Shown here: positions 44,733 through 57,410 of the stretch, one piece after another | How the letters are laid out: each line of letters opens with the position of its first letter | Position numbering within the stretch: the stretch's first letter is position 1 | Translations under genes and position numbers: made by a program | The notes under the pieces: generated by a model | What the model was told of the DNA's origin: nothing | Seen by the model: only the letters and a program-made list of their open reading frames with translations | Database searches by the model: none | Origin: Adiantum capillus-veneris | Lineage: Eukaryota; Streptophyta; Polypodiopsida; Polypodiales; Pteridaceae | Assembly: GCA_014529385.2 (NCBI GenBank) | Contig: CM043947.1 | Span: 99,048,036-99,112,035 of the forward strand | DNA length: 64,000 nucleotides | Direction: 5' to 3'

Positions 44733-44792
44733 CTTTTGGTGAACCCGAGGCGAAGTTACTGGGGTGGGAGTTTGTGAATTCATCTAGACACT

Positions 44793-46316
44793 TTGTTAGC
44801 CATGGAAGAAAATCAAGAGACACATGGGATGCACTTTAATCCTGCAGTCATGCGGATGTTTCAAGCATTTGCCATTTACATGCAGCAACAACAAGCAGCA
44901 GAAAGAAACCAGATTTCAACCACAGAAGCACTACAGTCCATTGTGAAGAGAATTGACCAGTTTGATGGCAAGGACATCACAAAGTATCTACGATGTTATA
45001 TGAAGGAAATGGAGTTGAACCGAGTGTGTGAGGAAGACATGGTTCAAAGTTTTGAGTTAGTTTGTGTCCCAGAGATCAAAGACCGTATTAGGGCAATTCA
45101 AAATGCTCATGGAAGAAATTGGGAGGAATTCAAGCTTGCTCTTAAATAAGACTACTTTATGGAGGACTTTGATAGGGTGACCAAAAAAACTTCCTTATAT
45201 TGGGTTGCAAAGACTAAGAAGGGATTTTTGCTACAGAGCTTCTCAGAGAGTTTGAGCGACGCTATGCTCAACTATCACAAACTGAACAAGCTTCCTTGGA
45301 TAGGGAGAAGGTAGAACTTTTCCTACAAGCAATAGAGAAAGAAATTGAAGAAAATTTAGAGCTTCTCTTGGAAGACAAAGATGCAGAGCAAGGTTTGAAG
45401 ACAAGGTGGAATGATGTACAAGATGCATTCTCCCTATTGGCAAAAAGACAACGAAGAAGAGACAAGATGGTGGTGAACAATGGTGCTCCAGTTCCTGCTA
45501 TTACTGAGAAGCAACCAAAACCTTCTATTGTAGCTTCTAAGGATGATGGGTCTATGCTTGAAGAACTTGTGAAGGGCATATGCGAGCTGAAATTAAAGCT
45601 AGCAAGGCTTGAACAAAAGGGGAAAATGTATGGCCATCGGTGGTGGAGTTAGCTATGAAGGGAAAGTTGACTAAAGAAGTGTTACATGAAGCAAGACATT
45701 GTATTAGTTTTGAGAGTGGGTGGAATGAACCTGTAAATGCTTTGTCAGTGCATGCCTACATTGCAAAGTGTCGAGGAAACAAGGCATTTGTTGAAGAAAA
45801 ACGCAGGAGAGAAAATGCGGAAGAAGGCCCCTCAAAGAGGGCTACTAGAGGTTGAGGGAGAAAGGATCCGAGTCCCTCTCAAGAGCCCATTGCAAGGGAG
45901 TCTCCATCACAAGAAGTACCAATGAGAGATGCTGCATCAAAGGAGAAGAAAAATAAAGAAACGAGCAAGGGAAAAAGCCCATCATACAAGCTACAATCAG
46001 ATATTGAAGCTGCCACAGATTTAAAGAAAGTTTTAGAGGAAAGGATCTTAAATATCAAGGTGGAGTTTACATTGGGAGAAGTCCCTGGCATTGCAAAAAG
46101 AGAGTTCCACAAGGAAATCATTGATATAATAAGAAGGAAGCGACAAGCTTTAATGGAGTCTATCCAATTAGAGGCTGAAGAGAGTGCTTCAAAGACACAT
46201 GTGATACAAGTACAACAAATAGATGAAGATGAGAATTTTGTAAGCTGCTACCAGTCTTCGGGTGGCAGAAATAGGCATGTTAAATTTGAAGATGAAGATG
46301 AAGAGCCACTATTGTA
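44793..46316 (+). pseudogene. Gypsy gag
   Basis: Gag starts near 44802 with MEENQETHGMHFNPAVMRMF and a Q-rich helix, then FDGKDITKYLRCYMKEMEL and GRNWEEFKLALK. After a stop at 45147 it continues as YAQLSQTEQASLDREKVELFLQ and LEDKDAEQGLKTRWNDVQDAF (45296-45652), then ESGWNEPVNALSVHAY (45640-45855), and then the conserved LEERILNIKVEFTLGEVPGIAKREFHKEIIDIIRRK (45922-46317). At least three breaks are present. Gag forms the particle that packages element RNA. Confidence 0.88.
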
Positions 46317-46838
46317 GAAACCATTGGGCAAGGGTTACAACAGAAACCTTGGTTAAGGTGGGAGATCTTGAGGAGCTTTATGTGGCCTTGATAGACCATG
46401 GTTCAGAGATTAACCTTGTGTCCAAGCTAGAGTCTCTATATGATGGGAAACTGGCCAATTGATACTGACCATGGGTGGATGATTAGGGCTGCAAATAACT
46501 CATCCGGGGATCTGTATGGTGCTTGCCCAAATGTTAATGTAACCATAGGGCATGTGAAAGGTGAGCAAAATTTCTTTGTTCAAGAGATTTCAGGCTATCC
46601 TCTAATCCTTGGACAACCATACATCACCGCAATGTGAATGGAGATAAAAGTATTGGATGATGGATCTACCCATGCCAGGGTTAAAAGCAAAGATGGAAAA
46701 CGAGTTGTTCAATTCTTGACAGTTTGCGCTGACCATGAGCGAAATCATGACAGCTTAAGGGACCATTCTCTACTTAAACCAAGCAAGGAGTTTAGAGATC
46801 AAAGGGAGATGAGGGGTTTTGGCCGAGTACCATTGTAA
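46317..46838 (+). pseudogene. Gypsy aspartic protease
   Basis: LYVALIDHGSEINLVSK carries the protease site in the form DHGSE. Next come IRAANNSSGDLYGACPNVNVTIGHVKGEQNFFVQ and YPLILGQPYITAM with a stop at 46635, then MEIKVLDDGSTHARVKSKDG. It would cleave the polyprotein. The frame is broken at about 46458 and 46635. Confidence 0.85.
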
Positions 46839-47490
46839 AGCGGGACTGTAGTGGTACAAAAAGAAAAAGGTTCTTGCATGATCCAAAGGGAGACGAAGCT
46901 TTTTCTACAGGTGCCTTAGTAGCAAAGGATCGATCAGTATCTTTCACAAAGCTTGGAGATTTAAAGAAAGGACAAAAACAATATGTCAATAGTGTACAGA
47001 GAAAATACAAAAACCATAATTTGCTAGATGAAGACGAGTACATTTCAGGTGTTTCTGAGGAGTTTTGTTTTGTAGATACGATGGGTGATCTCAATGCTAT
47101 AATAAGTTATAGTTTCCAGCAAGGAAATGACCTCATAAAAGTAGTTTCTATGGACATGTGTAGAATCATTGATGTCTTTCAAAGATGAGGAGTTCTTCAA
47201 TGTGCAAAAAGATGTAGAAGTGTGAGTGGAGACAAAGTACAAAACTATAGAAAAAACGGTGAAACCAGTTGCATTTCCTTTGCCTACAGATTGCAAGGAG
47301 AAAATGGATCACGCTTCTTTGCAACCTAGTCTTCGAGATCCGAAAAGAATTGGACACATGTTTACGCAAGAGTCATTGAAGATGTTAAAAGTTGGAGGCA
47401 ATGACTCCTTGACAGAGACTGAAAGAAAATGCTTTGAATAGACACTCTCCAAACATGGAAAAGCTTTTGTATTTGAGTCGCATGAGATAG
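46839..47490 (+). pseudogene. Gypsy protease-RT linker
   Basis: The frames 46874-47188 and 47226-47441 read as a lysine-rich linker and then DPKRIGHMFTQESLKMLKVGG..LTETERKCFE, which is the usual lead-in to the reverse transcriptase in this family. Stops interrupt it. Confidence 0.6.
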
Positions 47491-48240
47491 GGTGTGTGGA
47501 TCCATCTATAGTCAAACCAATGGTAATATTCACTGTATCTCATGTGCCTTGGAATCTACAACCAATTCCAGTGCCAAAAGCACTCTTGCCAAAGCTTATA
47601 GATTTACTCAACGAAAAGATAAAGATGGGGATATTGGAACCTTCATGTGCCCCCTACTCAAGCGAATGGTTCACAGTACCAAAGAGAAATGGAGCTTTGC
47701 AGCTTGTCAACAAAGTCACAATCAGAAATATGGGTACAGGGCCGATTGTAGATGAGTTTGCAGAAGCATTTGCAGGAAGGGCATTATATTCTACGGGGGA
47801 TTTGTACTTAGGGTATGATTAGTTCCAACTAGCAATGGAAAGCAGGGACTTGACTACCATGAGAACACCCTTGGTTTTGGTAAGGATGTGCACCTTACCG
47901 CAGGGATCAACCAACTCGGTTGCACACATGATGAACGGTATGAACAAATTCCTTTGTGACTTCATACCTCAAATTACAATGCATTTTCTTGATGATGTTC
48001 CAATCAAAGGATGCGACTTACCTAAAAAAGATGAGGCTCTAGATTCGAGGGGGTGCCGTAAATATGTAGAAAACCACATCAATGATTGTGATAGAATTTT
48101 AACAAGGCTGGAGGAAGTGAACCTTACATTATTCGGGAAAGTCAGTGTTTGGGGATGAAGAAATATTGATAGTGGGACATCTATGTAATCCTCATGGCCG
48201 CCGACTTTGTCCAACTACAGTGGATGCAATATAGAGGATG
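47491..48240 (+). pseudogene. Gypsy reverse transcriptase
   Basis: The frame from 47496 reads IPVPKALLPKLIDLLNEKIKMGILEPS, VPKRNGALQLVNKVTIRNM and LYSTGDLYLGYD-stop, followed at 47835 by FQLAMESRDLTTMRTPLVLVRMCTLPQGSTNSVAHMMNGMNKF and the active-site region MHFLDDVPIKG, where FLDD stands for YxDD. A stop at 47821 and later breaks inactivate it. Confidence 0.88.
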
Positions 48241-48723
48241 AAGGAAGTATGCGTAAATATCACGAAGGTGAGAAGGTTTCTAGGTGCATGTGTCTTCTAT
48301 CTCATATGGATTCCACATTATGCACATATTGCAGATCCTCTTTATCAATTTCTAAGGAAGAATCAAAGGTTTCAATGGAATGATGTACATGTAAAAGCTA
48401 TGAGGAAGGTGAAGCAATTTTTGCTGTCTTCACCAACTTTGAGGAAGATTGACTATGAGTGTAGAAGACCGGTAATTGTGATAGTGGACACTAGTCCAAC
48501 GGGAACTGGATGGGAAGTAGGACAAGACAATGAAGAGAAACACAGGTATGTGGTGAGGTTTGGGGCTAAGGTTCCAAGGTCTCGCCAAAGAGCATATCCA
48601 CAGGTAAAAAGGGAGTTATGGGGGGTGGTTACAACATTAAAATGTGACAAAGAGTACTTCATTGGAGCATCTGTAGTTGTGGAGACTGATCGCTTACCAC
48701 TTCTAGGGATGGTTTCAAGATGA
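48241..48723 (+). pseudogene. Gypsy RT connection and RNase H
   Basis: VRRFLGACVFYLIWIPHYAHIADPLYQFLRKNQRFQW is the connection domain. RPVIVIVDTSPTGTGWEV, YPQVKRELWGVV and VVVETDRLPLLGM form the RNase H, with Asp, Glu and Asp in place. The segment is open for 161 codons. Confidence 0.88.
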
Positions 48724-48741
48724 TCTACTCCTGATATTGCT

Positions 48742-50230
48742 ATGCTTAGGCGGATTGCTTATATAAAGTCCTTGAACCCAAAATTGAATCACATTGCAGG
48801 AAAAGATAATGCAATGGAAAATATGCTTTCAATGGCAAGGTATGAAGATGAGGATGATATGATTGATGAGGAAGAAGATGTGGGCACAAAATTCTACACA
48901 ATTTCTCGTGCAAAGTGTGATGATATATGCATTGTATCTTCACTTGAGTCCTTTTCAGAGGAGTTATATGAGGATGAATGGTTGCTCATAGTTAGCTACC
49001 TAAGTACTTTACAAAAGCAAGATGATTGGAGTGAGTCAGAATTCAAAAGGATCAGAAAGAAAGCATATGGATTCTTCTTGAGGGATGGCTACCTATGGAA
49101 ACATCCTAAAAGAAGAGATGTGACTCCATTACGAGTAGTATGTGATAAGCCTACTCAGCTCAAAGATATCAAAGAGCTTCATGAAAGCCTATATGCGGGA
49201 CATCAAGGTGTATGGGCAACATTTGCCAAGGTAAAAGAAAGGTATTGGTGGAAAGGGATGTATAAGGATGTGGCTGAGTTTGTGGAGTCTTGTGTGACAT
49301 GCCAAATGTATTCAAATGTACGACATCGTGATGAAATACATCCTACGTATCCATTAGCCATGCATTACAAATGGGTTGTGGACTTGGTTACAACGCCTTT
49401 TTGACTTTGGAAAATGAGGTATTTGGTGCTTGCAAGAGAAGATTTGTCTAATCAAGTTCAAGGGTGTGCATTGAGGACAAAGAGTACATAAGCTGTATGT
49501 AAATTTCTTCTTGAATATATGATCTGTCGCTATGGGTGTGTGGGAAAGATAATTACATATAGAGGAGAATTGGATGCTGATAAAGCAAGGGAAATCTTCT
49601 CTAGAATGGGTGTCAAACTAGGTGCTTATAGCCCAGAGAAAAATGGCAAAACTGAAAGAGGGCATCCTCCAATAATAAAAGCTTTAGCTAAGGCTTGTGA
49701 AGGTAAGCTTGGAGAGTGGCCAAGGTTACTACCATTTGCATTGTGGGCTGACCGTACAACACATAATTCAATCACTGGCTATATGCATGTTGAATTAATG
49801 TATGGTCCTATGATGCCAATTGAAGATGTAGTTCTTACATGGAATGTATTTCCATGGGAAGATGGAATAAGTAGCGAAGACCTTTTTGCATTGCACATAC
49901 GGAAATTTAAAAGAAGGCTTGAAGAAATCGAGCTTGCAAAGGCTCGACTAAAGAATGCAAGTTTGAAAAACAAAGACAGATTTGACAAGATACATAGGCT
50001 TATACCAAAAGGCATTAAAGAAGGTGATTGGGTGTTGTTGGTGTACGATAGTAGCCTAGAAACCAGCACTCTACAATAAGGAATCTTGCAAAGAGATGGT
50101 TTGGTCCTTATGTTGTCTAACATGTGCATGGAAGTGCAACTTACACCTTGCGTGAACTGGATGGGACGAAACTGAAAATTCCCATTGCAAAAGAAAGAAT
50201 TAAAGTATTCAAAAGAAGAGGGGATGCTGA
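48742..50230 (+). pseudogene. Gypsy integrase
   Basis: AGKDNAMENMLSM leads to the zinc part LHESLYAGHQGVWATFAKVKERYWWKGMYKDVAEFVESCVTCQ (HHCC). The first catalytic Asp is in KWVVDLVTTPF, where the frame ends (49404). The core resumes at 49519 with IITYRGELDADKAREIFSRMGVK, GKTERGHPPIIKALAKAC and LPFALWADRTTHNSITGY, then IKEGDWVLLVYD. The chromodomain-like end is absent; the final HGSATYTLRELDGT segment lies at 50124-50230. It is broken at 49405-49518 and 50080. Confidence 0.88.
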
Positions 50231-50384
50231 TTCATTTGATGCACAACTAGTGAAGAGGATGATGAAGCCAAATATATGCAAACTGAGGATGAAAGTGAGA
50301 ATATGGTGTCTGACCATGAGTTTTAATGCTCTACAAATGTTGTTGTGGCACATACCGGAGGATATGCAGGTTCAGGGGGGTGGA

Positions 50385-51588
50385 TTTTGTGTCGTGGTAC
50401 GTACATAGTGTGAAATAAAAACATTCACCTCACTCTTGACACTTCTCAATGTATGAAAATAAAAGCAATCATGTACATATTGTGATATATGTTGAAGCGT
50501 CTACTGCGGTCATTATCATGTACATACCTATCCGGGGAGTCCTGGCCCTGGATGTGGAGGCTTTGCGTGCTTTTTTACTTGATAAGATGATTAATTTGGT
50601 TTTACAATGTGTATATTCCAAGTGTTTCATGGTGGAACACTCATCTCGCCTATATAGACTTATGCGGGTAAAAACTGCCAAAAAATAGCAGCTAATAGGC
50701 GTCGTTGCAGAATTGCATGAAAAGTGACCCAAAATGGTATATTGAATGAAAATGATACTTATCTATGATTTTTATGCTTATGCAAGTGATCCCACAAATT
50801 TAGAGATTTTTCTGACTTCGTTTGGGATTTTTCGCATCAAAAATGGCATTTTTTGGGTCAAAAATGAGTTGAAAATGACCTAGTTTTGGTCGAAAATGGA
50901 AAAATGGCCCAAAAATTGACACATCAGCTGAAAATGCTGTGGGTACGAGAGAGAGGGATGCTTTTTACCAAAAAAACCATTAATTTTTCACTACTGTGTA
51001 ATAGCTTCCATGCTTGCTCAATCTATGTGTGTTGCAGTCCCGCCTCTTCGAAACCTTGTATCTGAGCTAGTGAGGGAGTGAATTAGGGTTTCCCCTTATC
51101 AAAATGGTGTTTGGGGTTCAGTATAAAAGCTCTTAAATTTTTGCAAAATCATAAAATGGTCGTGGTGAAGGTGGAAGCTCGAGCATTCCTTTCAACTGTT
51201 TGATGTTACGACTATGTAATTGGGGACAAGGCTACATGATACCATGAAAGAGGTTTGGATTTTGATTAAGAATTGTGCTTGTATGAGCATTGAGGTTTCA
51301 TGGATGACAAATAAGTGTTTTTCAATGGTATTTTTAAGTGAAATTGATAGTGATTTGGTGATCCTCTCATCATACTCTTGACTACGAGAACAAGCAGACT
51401 CCAAGCACGATAGGAAAGAGGGTTTGTGACTTTGATGTCACGAACGCTCTTAGATTTTATATCACCCTTAGAAAGAGGGTTTGTGATTCTCTACAAATGC
51501 TTTTCCACAAAGTTTTTGTGACTCTCATCACGAACTCTCACAGTCCGAGGTTTTGCACCTTCCCAGCTAGACCGCACACATTCAGACA
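50385..51588 (+). repeat. 3' LTR of gypsy
   Basis: Preceded by the purine tract ggttcaggggggtgga (50369-50384). It ends at ttcagaca, 51588. Confidence 0.88.
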
Positions 51589-51839
51589 ACGCAGGTTTAG
51601 TCCTCATGCGTCTTCGTGAAGCATCCGCGATCCTTTTTCTAGTTTTGCCATCAACTTTTTTGAGCGAATTTAGCTTTTTGTTATTCATATTGCGTTCGTC
51701 AATCTTGAGTCTCACGTCACTCTATTTTGAGGACTCTTTTACTATTAACGTCTCCTTTTTTTTTTGAGTGACATCAATCACATATTTTGACATTTATTGA
51801 GCATCCTTATGGGTTTATCATTGACAAAACACAGTCATC

Positions 51840-52960
51840 ATAATTATATCATCCTCAATTGCAGCTTTCATCATATATGGTGTGCAGATTCTGCGATCTT
51901 ATCTTATTCGTCTTCTCACAACCAAATATGGCTATGACTATTCTCATCAATGATTTTCCTTTTGGCCAGCGTCGTGTTCCTCTTTTCCAAGGCCAAGGAT
52001 TTCCAGGTTGGAAAGAAAATTCGTTGCTAATTCTTGAAGGTGATGAATTCTCTGATATTGTTGGAAATTGTGTATGTCTAGCTCAACTTATTGATACGGA
52101 TCATGACAACATGCTTACACTGAAGGACATGTATTTGAAGATTGGCATGCTACGTATACGGATTGGCAACAATGTGATAAAGCAGCTCGTTGATATATTC
52201 GTTCTGCTCTTATTGATTCCCTTTTTCTTGATGTGTGAGAAGCACCTACTTCGCACGATGTATAAAAGTACCTTACTACAAACTTTCAAAAGAAATCTGT
52301 TATTACATAAATACTTTATTTGAGAGGTTTGCTTAGCAAGTTACAATATGAAGTTGGTACTACCATTAAGGGACATACTGAGTCTTTCAAATCCATTATT
52401 AATCAACTTGCTGCTACCGATGGTCTTGTTCCACAAAAAAATTGATTACACTTCTCCTTAACACGGTGAAGGACTCTTCTTATGATAACATTGTTACCAT
52501 TCTTTCTAATAAAGATGGTCTTGATTTCAACCAAGCCCGCATGTCTTTCATTGGATACTCTCAACGTCAAGATGAGGTAGTGTTGGTCATGATACAACTA
52601 TGATTTCAAAAGACAAGAATGAGCCACAACAGATGGAACGTACTTTTTATGCGCGAAGACGTCCATTTCAACGAGGAAACCACAAAGCTGGCCATCGCGG
52701 TAATATTTTCTCTCATCTCAAATTTCCTAATAAGAAATGTTGTTAATGCAACAAAAACAGCCATATTGAAGATGATTTTTGGGCACGTCAGTATGGTAAG
52801 GAACATAATATTACCACCAAAGAAGCACGTTTTATCTAGAGATTCTTGTTCTTCTTGTGAATATTGTGGGCGATCTGATCATCCCACTCATATGTGCTAT
52901 AAGCGTCGGTTTGACACAAATCATAATAGAGCATATGCTACTGCATATCAAAACAATATT
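51840..52960 (+). pseudogene. Forward copia gag
   Basis: MAMTILINDFPFGQRRVPLF and FPGWKENSLLILEGDEF open at 51928. Later frames give YEVGTTIKGHTESFKSIINQL near 52350 and the zinc knuckle CEYCGRSDHPTHMC (CX2CX4HX4C) near 52855-52900. Several stops and frameshifts are present, and no single frame exceeds about 130 codons. Confidence 0.8.
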
Positions 52961-54266
52961 GTTCCAAAAACTAGTTGCGACCTATGTTCAGTTGCTCCAG
53001 ATAGAATACTTCATGTACGTGATGGATCACTTTTTATTGTAAATTCCGGTGCTACAGGAAATATGACATACCTGTCTAAGTGTCTCCATAACTATCATTC
53101 ATTACCAGTTCAAGGTGTTGTTTATCTTGCTTTGATATGACTTGTCAAGTAAACGGTATTGGAGATATATCTCTTGGGACCTTATCTTCTTCCACTCAAA
53201 TTTTGTGAGGAGTATTACATGTACCAGATCTTCAAGGTAATCTTCTTTCAATTGCTACACTTATTGATCTTGGTCTCTTTCTTAAATTTGATCATACCAA
53301 ATGCCAAATTGAGAAAGATGGACAAACTATAGCCATTACTTTGCAAAACGGTAATTTGTTTGAACTCTCTCTCAATGATGCTATAGCAAATGTTTTCACT
53401 GCTCTAAATGATCGTGATTGCAAATTATGGCATCACCAATTTATTCTTGGTGATCTCTCCAAACTCCTTGATCTTCACCGTCATGATCTTGTTCATGAAA
53501 TGGATCTTAAAGCTCATCCCTATATGGGAATTTGTGAGTTTTGTGCTCTTGGAACACATAATCGTAAACCCTTTCCTCTCTCAAATACAACTCATTCTCA
53601 TGAAATATTAGATCTTGTTTCATACTGATATATGTGGACCTCTACCTTCTTTAAGATCACAATATTGCCACTTCATTACCTTCATTGATGATTTCTCACG
53701 GTATACGACTGTATTTCTACTTAGGAAAACTTATGAGGCCTTATCTGTTTTCAAACAATTTCACAAGGCTCTGGAACTTCAAATTGGTCGTCACCTCAAG
53801 AAGCTTTGTAGTGACAATCGTTGAGCTATATAGATACTATATATACCTCAACAATAATGGACGCGAATATGTTTCTCAAGAGTTTGTGAGTTACTGTGCT
53901 GACAGTGGAATTCATCACAAACACACTATGTTATATTCACCTCAACAGAATGGCGTTGCTGAATGAAAGAATCGCACTATTCTCAATGTTGTACAATCTA
54001 TGTTGATTCATTTTGGGTTATCTCATGTTTTGGATTTAAGCTACTTTGACAGCAATGTTTATTCAAAATCATCTTCTTACTACTGCACCCTCTGGTAAAA
54101 TACCCATCGCAGCATGGACATGTGGCATTCCTTCTATATCGCATTTTTGAACCTTTTGGATATATTTCTTATATTCATGTTCCCAAAGAAACACGAACAA
54201 AGCATTATGCTCATGGTCTTAAAGTTATTTTTATTGGATACTCTAAAACTTCCAAAGGCTACAAAT
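52961..54266 (+). pseudogene. Forward copia protease and integrase
   Basis: Protease: LFIVNSGATGNMTYL (Asn replaces the catalytic Asp of DSGAT). Integrase: LWHHQFILGDLSKLL, CEFCALGTHNRKPFP, then FHTDICGPLPSLRSQYCHFITFIDDFSRYTTVFLL, a damaged second acidic site near 53815-53880 (SDN..GREYVSQEF) and QQNGVAE, and a C-terminal YGHGLKVIFIGYS-type segment at 54180-54265. There are many breaks. The frame stops where the LTR element at 54267 begins. Confidence 0.85.
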
Positions 54267-55094
54267 TGTTGAGCTCTATATATAGCACGAGCTCCATATA
54301 TAGCACTTGGGTCCCCTCTATATATACATCATCTGTGTGAGTATTCTACACACTTTGGGGTTTGCAATTGTGGTGTCGTCTCTCTCTCCTCTATCTCGTG
54401 CGTGCTTGTTCAACATGGTATCAGAGCTGTGGTCACATGGCACGCATGACAATCTTGAAGTTCGTCATCACAAGGAAGATAAGTTATTATTTATTTAATT
54501 TGTTGGTATCATTTACTGTTCGTACTAACATTAGCACTGTTATGCGAGTCCTACAGAGATGAACGATCAATTTTTAGGGCTCTATTGTGAGCAGGCTTTA
54601 GGAAAAGCGAAACCAAAAACTACTGAGTGTTGTGATATGGCTTGCAATCTCAGCTCAATATCCCCTGCAAGAGCGCTATGGATTGTTGAGCTGACAGACA
54701 CTTGATACGTTAATCAGTGAGCCGATAAACTTTGCATGGGAAGCACATCTATGTCTCATATGTAGCATGGCGGTAAAAGAAAAAATAGTGCACCCCTGAG
54801 AACTGACAGCACTAGCGAGTAGAAGCCCTCTACTGCCGCTCGGGCATACTCTGATAGTGTGCAACAGCAAGAAGAGGTGGCGTTCTTGCAATAGCAGCAA
54901 TGCTTAGCGTTGATGGCAGCGGATTCAAGCGCAGCTATATCGCTGCAATTGGTAACACGATGGGTCTGCAACCACGCTATACAGCGCTATTATTAGTTTG
55001 CATGTTTAAAAATAGAATGCTTTCTAGCTAGATTTAGCGCTCTCAGTATATGTTGGTAATTATAAAACTACAAGCTAGCACAGATTAAACACAA

Positions 55095-55300
55095 GCCGGG
55101 CGCAGATTAAACACACACCAGGCAAGTTCGTATTTGGCCTTCAGAGCCTAATTTTATTACTTAAGCTGAGCTACTTCGGGCTTGATTGGTCTGCCTGACA
55201 GAGGAAGATTAAAAACACACCAGGCAAGTTCGTATTTGGCCTTCAGAGCTTAATTTTGTTACTTAAGCTGAGCTACTTCGGGCTTGATTGGTCTGCGAGA
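55095..55300 (+). repeat. Tandem duplication of ~102 bp
   Basis: caccaggcaagttcgtatttggccttcagagc .. cttgattggtctgc occurs at about 55116-55194 and 55218-55295. Smaller duplications of the same style (ctgacgaagt, ctagcactaatatgcagac) follow to 55600. Confidence 0.88.
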
Positions 55301-55600
55301 GAGGCGGCATGTTTGAGCTCTCTCTACATCAAGGCTAGTGCTTTTTAGCTGTGGTGCTATTTTAATGATGGGGAGCATTGGGTCAGCACAGAATTGCACT
55401 AATATGCAGACATCGCAGCCTTTTTTTGAGAGACAGTCTTCTGTTTTAATCTGCGCTAGCACTAATATGCAGACCTCGCGGCTGCTATCAAGCCATCATT
55501 TCCTTCATACACAATCGACCTCGCCCTGTCGTTATATACTACCGAGGGCCTGCTCCCATGCTGACGAAGTTTCTCTTCCACCTCCCATGCTGACGAAGTC

Positions 55601-57410
55601 AGTTTCTGTTGGCATCGCGATGAGTTTTTAGCAGCAAGGAGCCAACACCTTGCTTTATTTAATGTCTTATGGCTACTGCCCATGACTTCCACTATTGGCT
55701 TGTTGCGTACTGTTTGCTGCCATGCAAACTCTCTCAAGAAAGCGCACTATCAACCAGGAAATTTTTACACTGTCAATGAGTCGCAGCTTTGGCAGTGCCT
55801 CACGATGGCTATGACCTTCTCTAAGATCTCCAAGTCCCGGCTTAACAAGTGCCTCCAAAGGGCTACGTCCACCGGTCCCAATCAACAATGGGGCGAGGAA
55901 TGCTATTTTTATCATGATTTGTTTTAACTTGCATGCTTTATTAAAAGAAACATCACATTATTGTAACTAGTGTTGATGATCGAGTGGACTTTTATGGATA
56001 TGCTTGTGCGTATCTGCAAGCAAGGCATCCATATTGACATAGAACCATATCGTTCCCTTGACAAATAGGTGTTATAGAACATTGATGGGTGCAATTCATT
56101 TGAACCTTGGAGGTGCACCTCAAGGGCCTGCAAGCACCAGAAAAACAAAAACCACGAAGGACCTTACTGAGGTATGGATTGTAGAGTTGTGTCTTATGGA
56201 CAGGGTCCTAGAAATTTGCTTCGTTTTATGAGTTTCAATTTGTGCTACAGTATTTACATGCAGACACTCTCAAGTATACACTATTTTATGTAAGGTCCTT
56301 GACTCATTAGAGGTCTTTGACTCATTAGGTCGCAGCCTGGATGTGATGGCCGAAGACATCATTGCGGATAGTTTATGTCTAAGGTCCTGATGGGGACTAA
56401 GATGGGGACTAAGATCAATATAAGATGAGAGACCCATAGGCATCTAGGACATTGACCAATGTGGTCTTTGAGTGATGTGATGCATGCTCTATGGTGGTAG
56501 CATTGTGTATATGGATAATCAAAGAGCATGTTTGCATGATGTCAGTGTCTGTTCAGGTGATGTCAGCCCATGGTTTATTGAGTAAGTTGGTCTCTACTCT
56601 CATGAGAGTAACCTCTAGCTTCCATGGCTTTGACTTCAATGGTGATGAGGAATGTCATATTTGGTTTATTCATGAGTAAGTTGGTCTTGGTGCTGGACTA
56701 TAGGCTCTGCGATCGGTTTGTAAGAAGAGGTTGCAATTTGCAAATCATATAGTTTCTTTCATTATATTGAGATTAAGACTGAGATTTGATTGAACAGGCC
56801 CTTGAAAATCATGTAGATAGAAAATTGTGGGGGTTACGTTCTTAAAGCTCTTGTGTCATATGTGAGGCTTATGTTTCTAGCTGGACTTTATGAATTTGTA
56901 AACCATAGATTTTCTTTCATCATATCTTTGATTGACATTGTAGAATTAGATTGACTAAATAGGCTCTTAAAAATCATGTGGACAAAATTGTTGGGCCGGG
57001 TTATGTTCTTAGAGCTCTTCTGATGTACGTGAGGCTTATGTTTTTAAGTAGACTTCATGTCATATTTAATTACTGAATTCATTCAACAGAGACGAATTTT
57101 ATACCAACTGACTTTGATCCCATGGAATGCCCATGGATTTTAATATTAGTGCTTTATATCATGAATTTCTAGATGATGTGTTGAATATTTTAACTTCAAT
57201 TTATGATGCTCATGTAGTGACATGACCAATATTGGAGAGTTTGATGCTCTTTCACTCATAAAGAAATTCATATAATTTACAATGAATTATTACTAAAATT
57301 CTTGATGGAGTAATTTACTCGATTTTGTGCCTTGATGATCATTCTATAGAGTTGAATGCGTCATCTTGACACTTGAAAACTTATTTTCATGGAAATCACT
57401 TTTGAATATC
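55601..57410. other. Interior of LTR element, no coding
   Basis: Short frames (such as 55682-55927) have no recognisable domain. Small direct repeats, for example gactcattaggtc near 56310, are the only structure. Confidence 0.5.

Larger units (their letters stand above)
43533..51588 (+). mobile_element. Ty3/gypsy element, complete but degenerate
   Basis: LTRs of about 1.2 kb: 43533-44732 (start TGTCATGCCGTGGCACG) and about 50385-51588. The flanking bases ACGC at 43529-43532 and 51589-51592 fit a short target duplication. The primer-site candidate TGGTGAACCCGA is at 44737, not the usual iMet type. The coding order gag, protease, RT, RNase H, integrase is that of Ty3/gypsy. The gag/protease sequence style (ESGWNEPVNALSVHAY; IAKREFHKEIIDIIRRKRQ) is that of gypsy families common in non-seed plants and conifers. 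Many frame breaks make it dead. It is inserted in the leader of the forward copia element. Confidence 0.92.
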
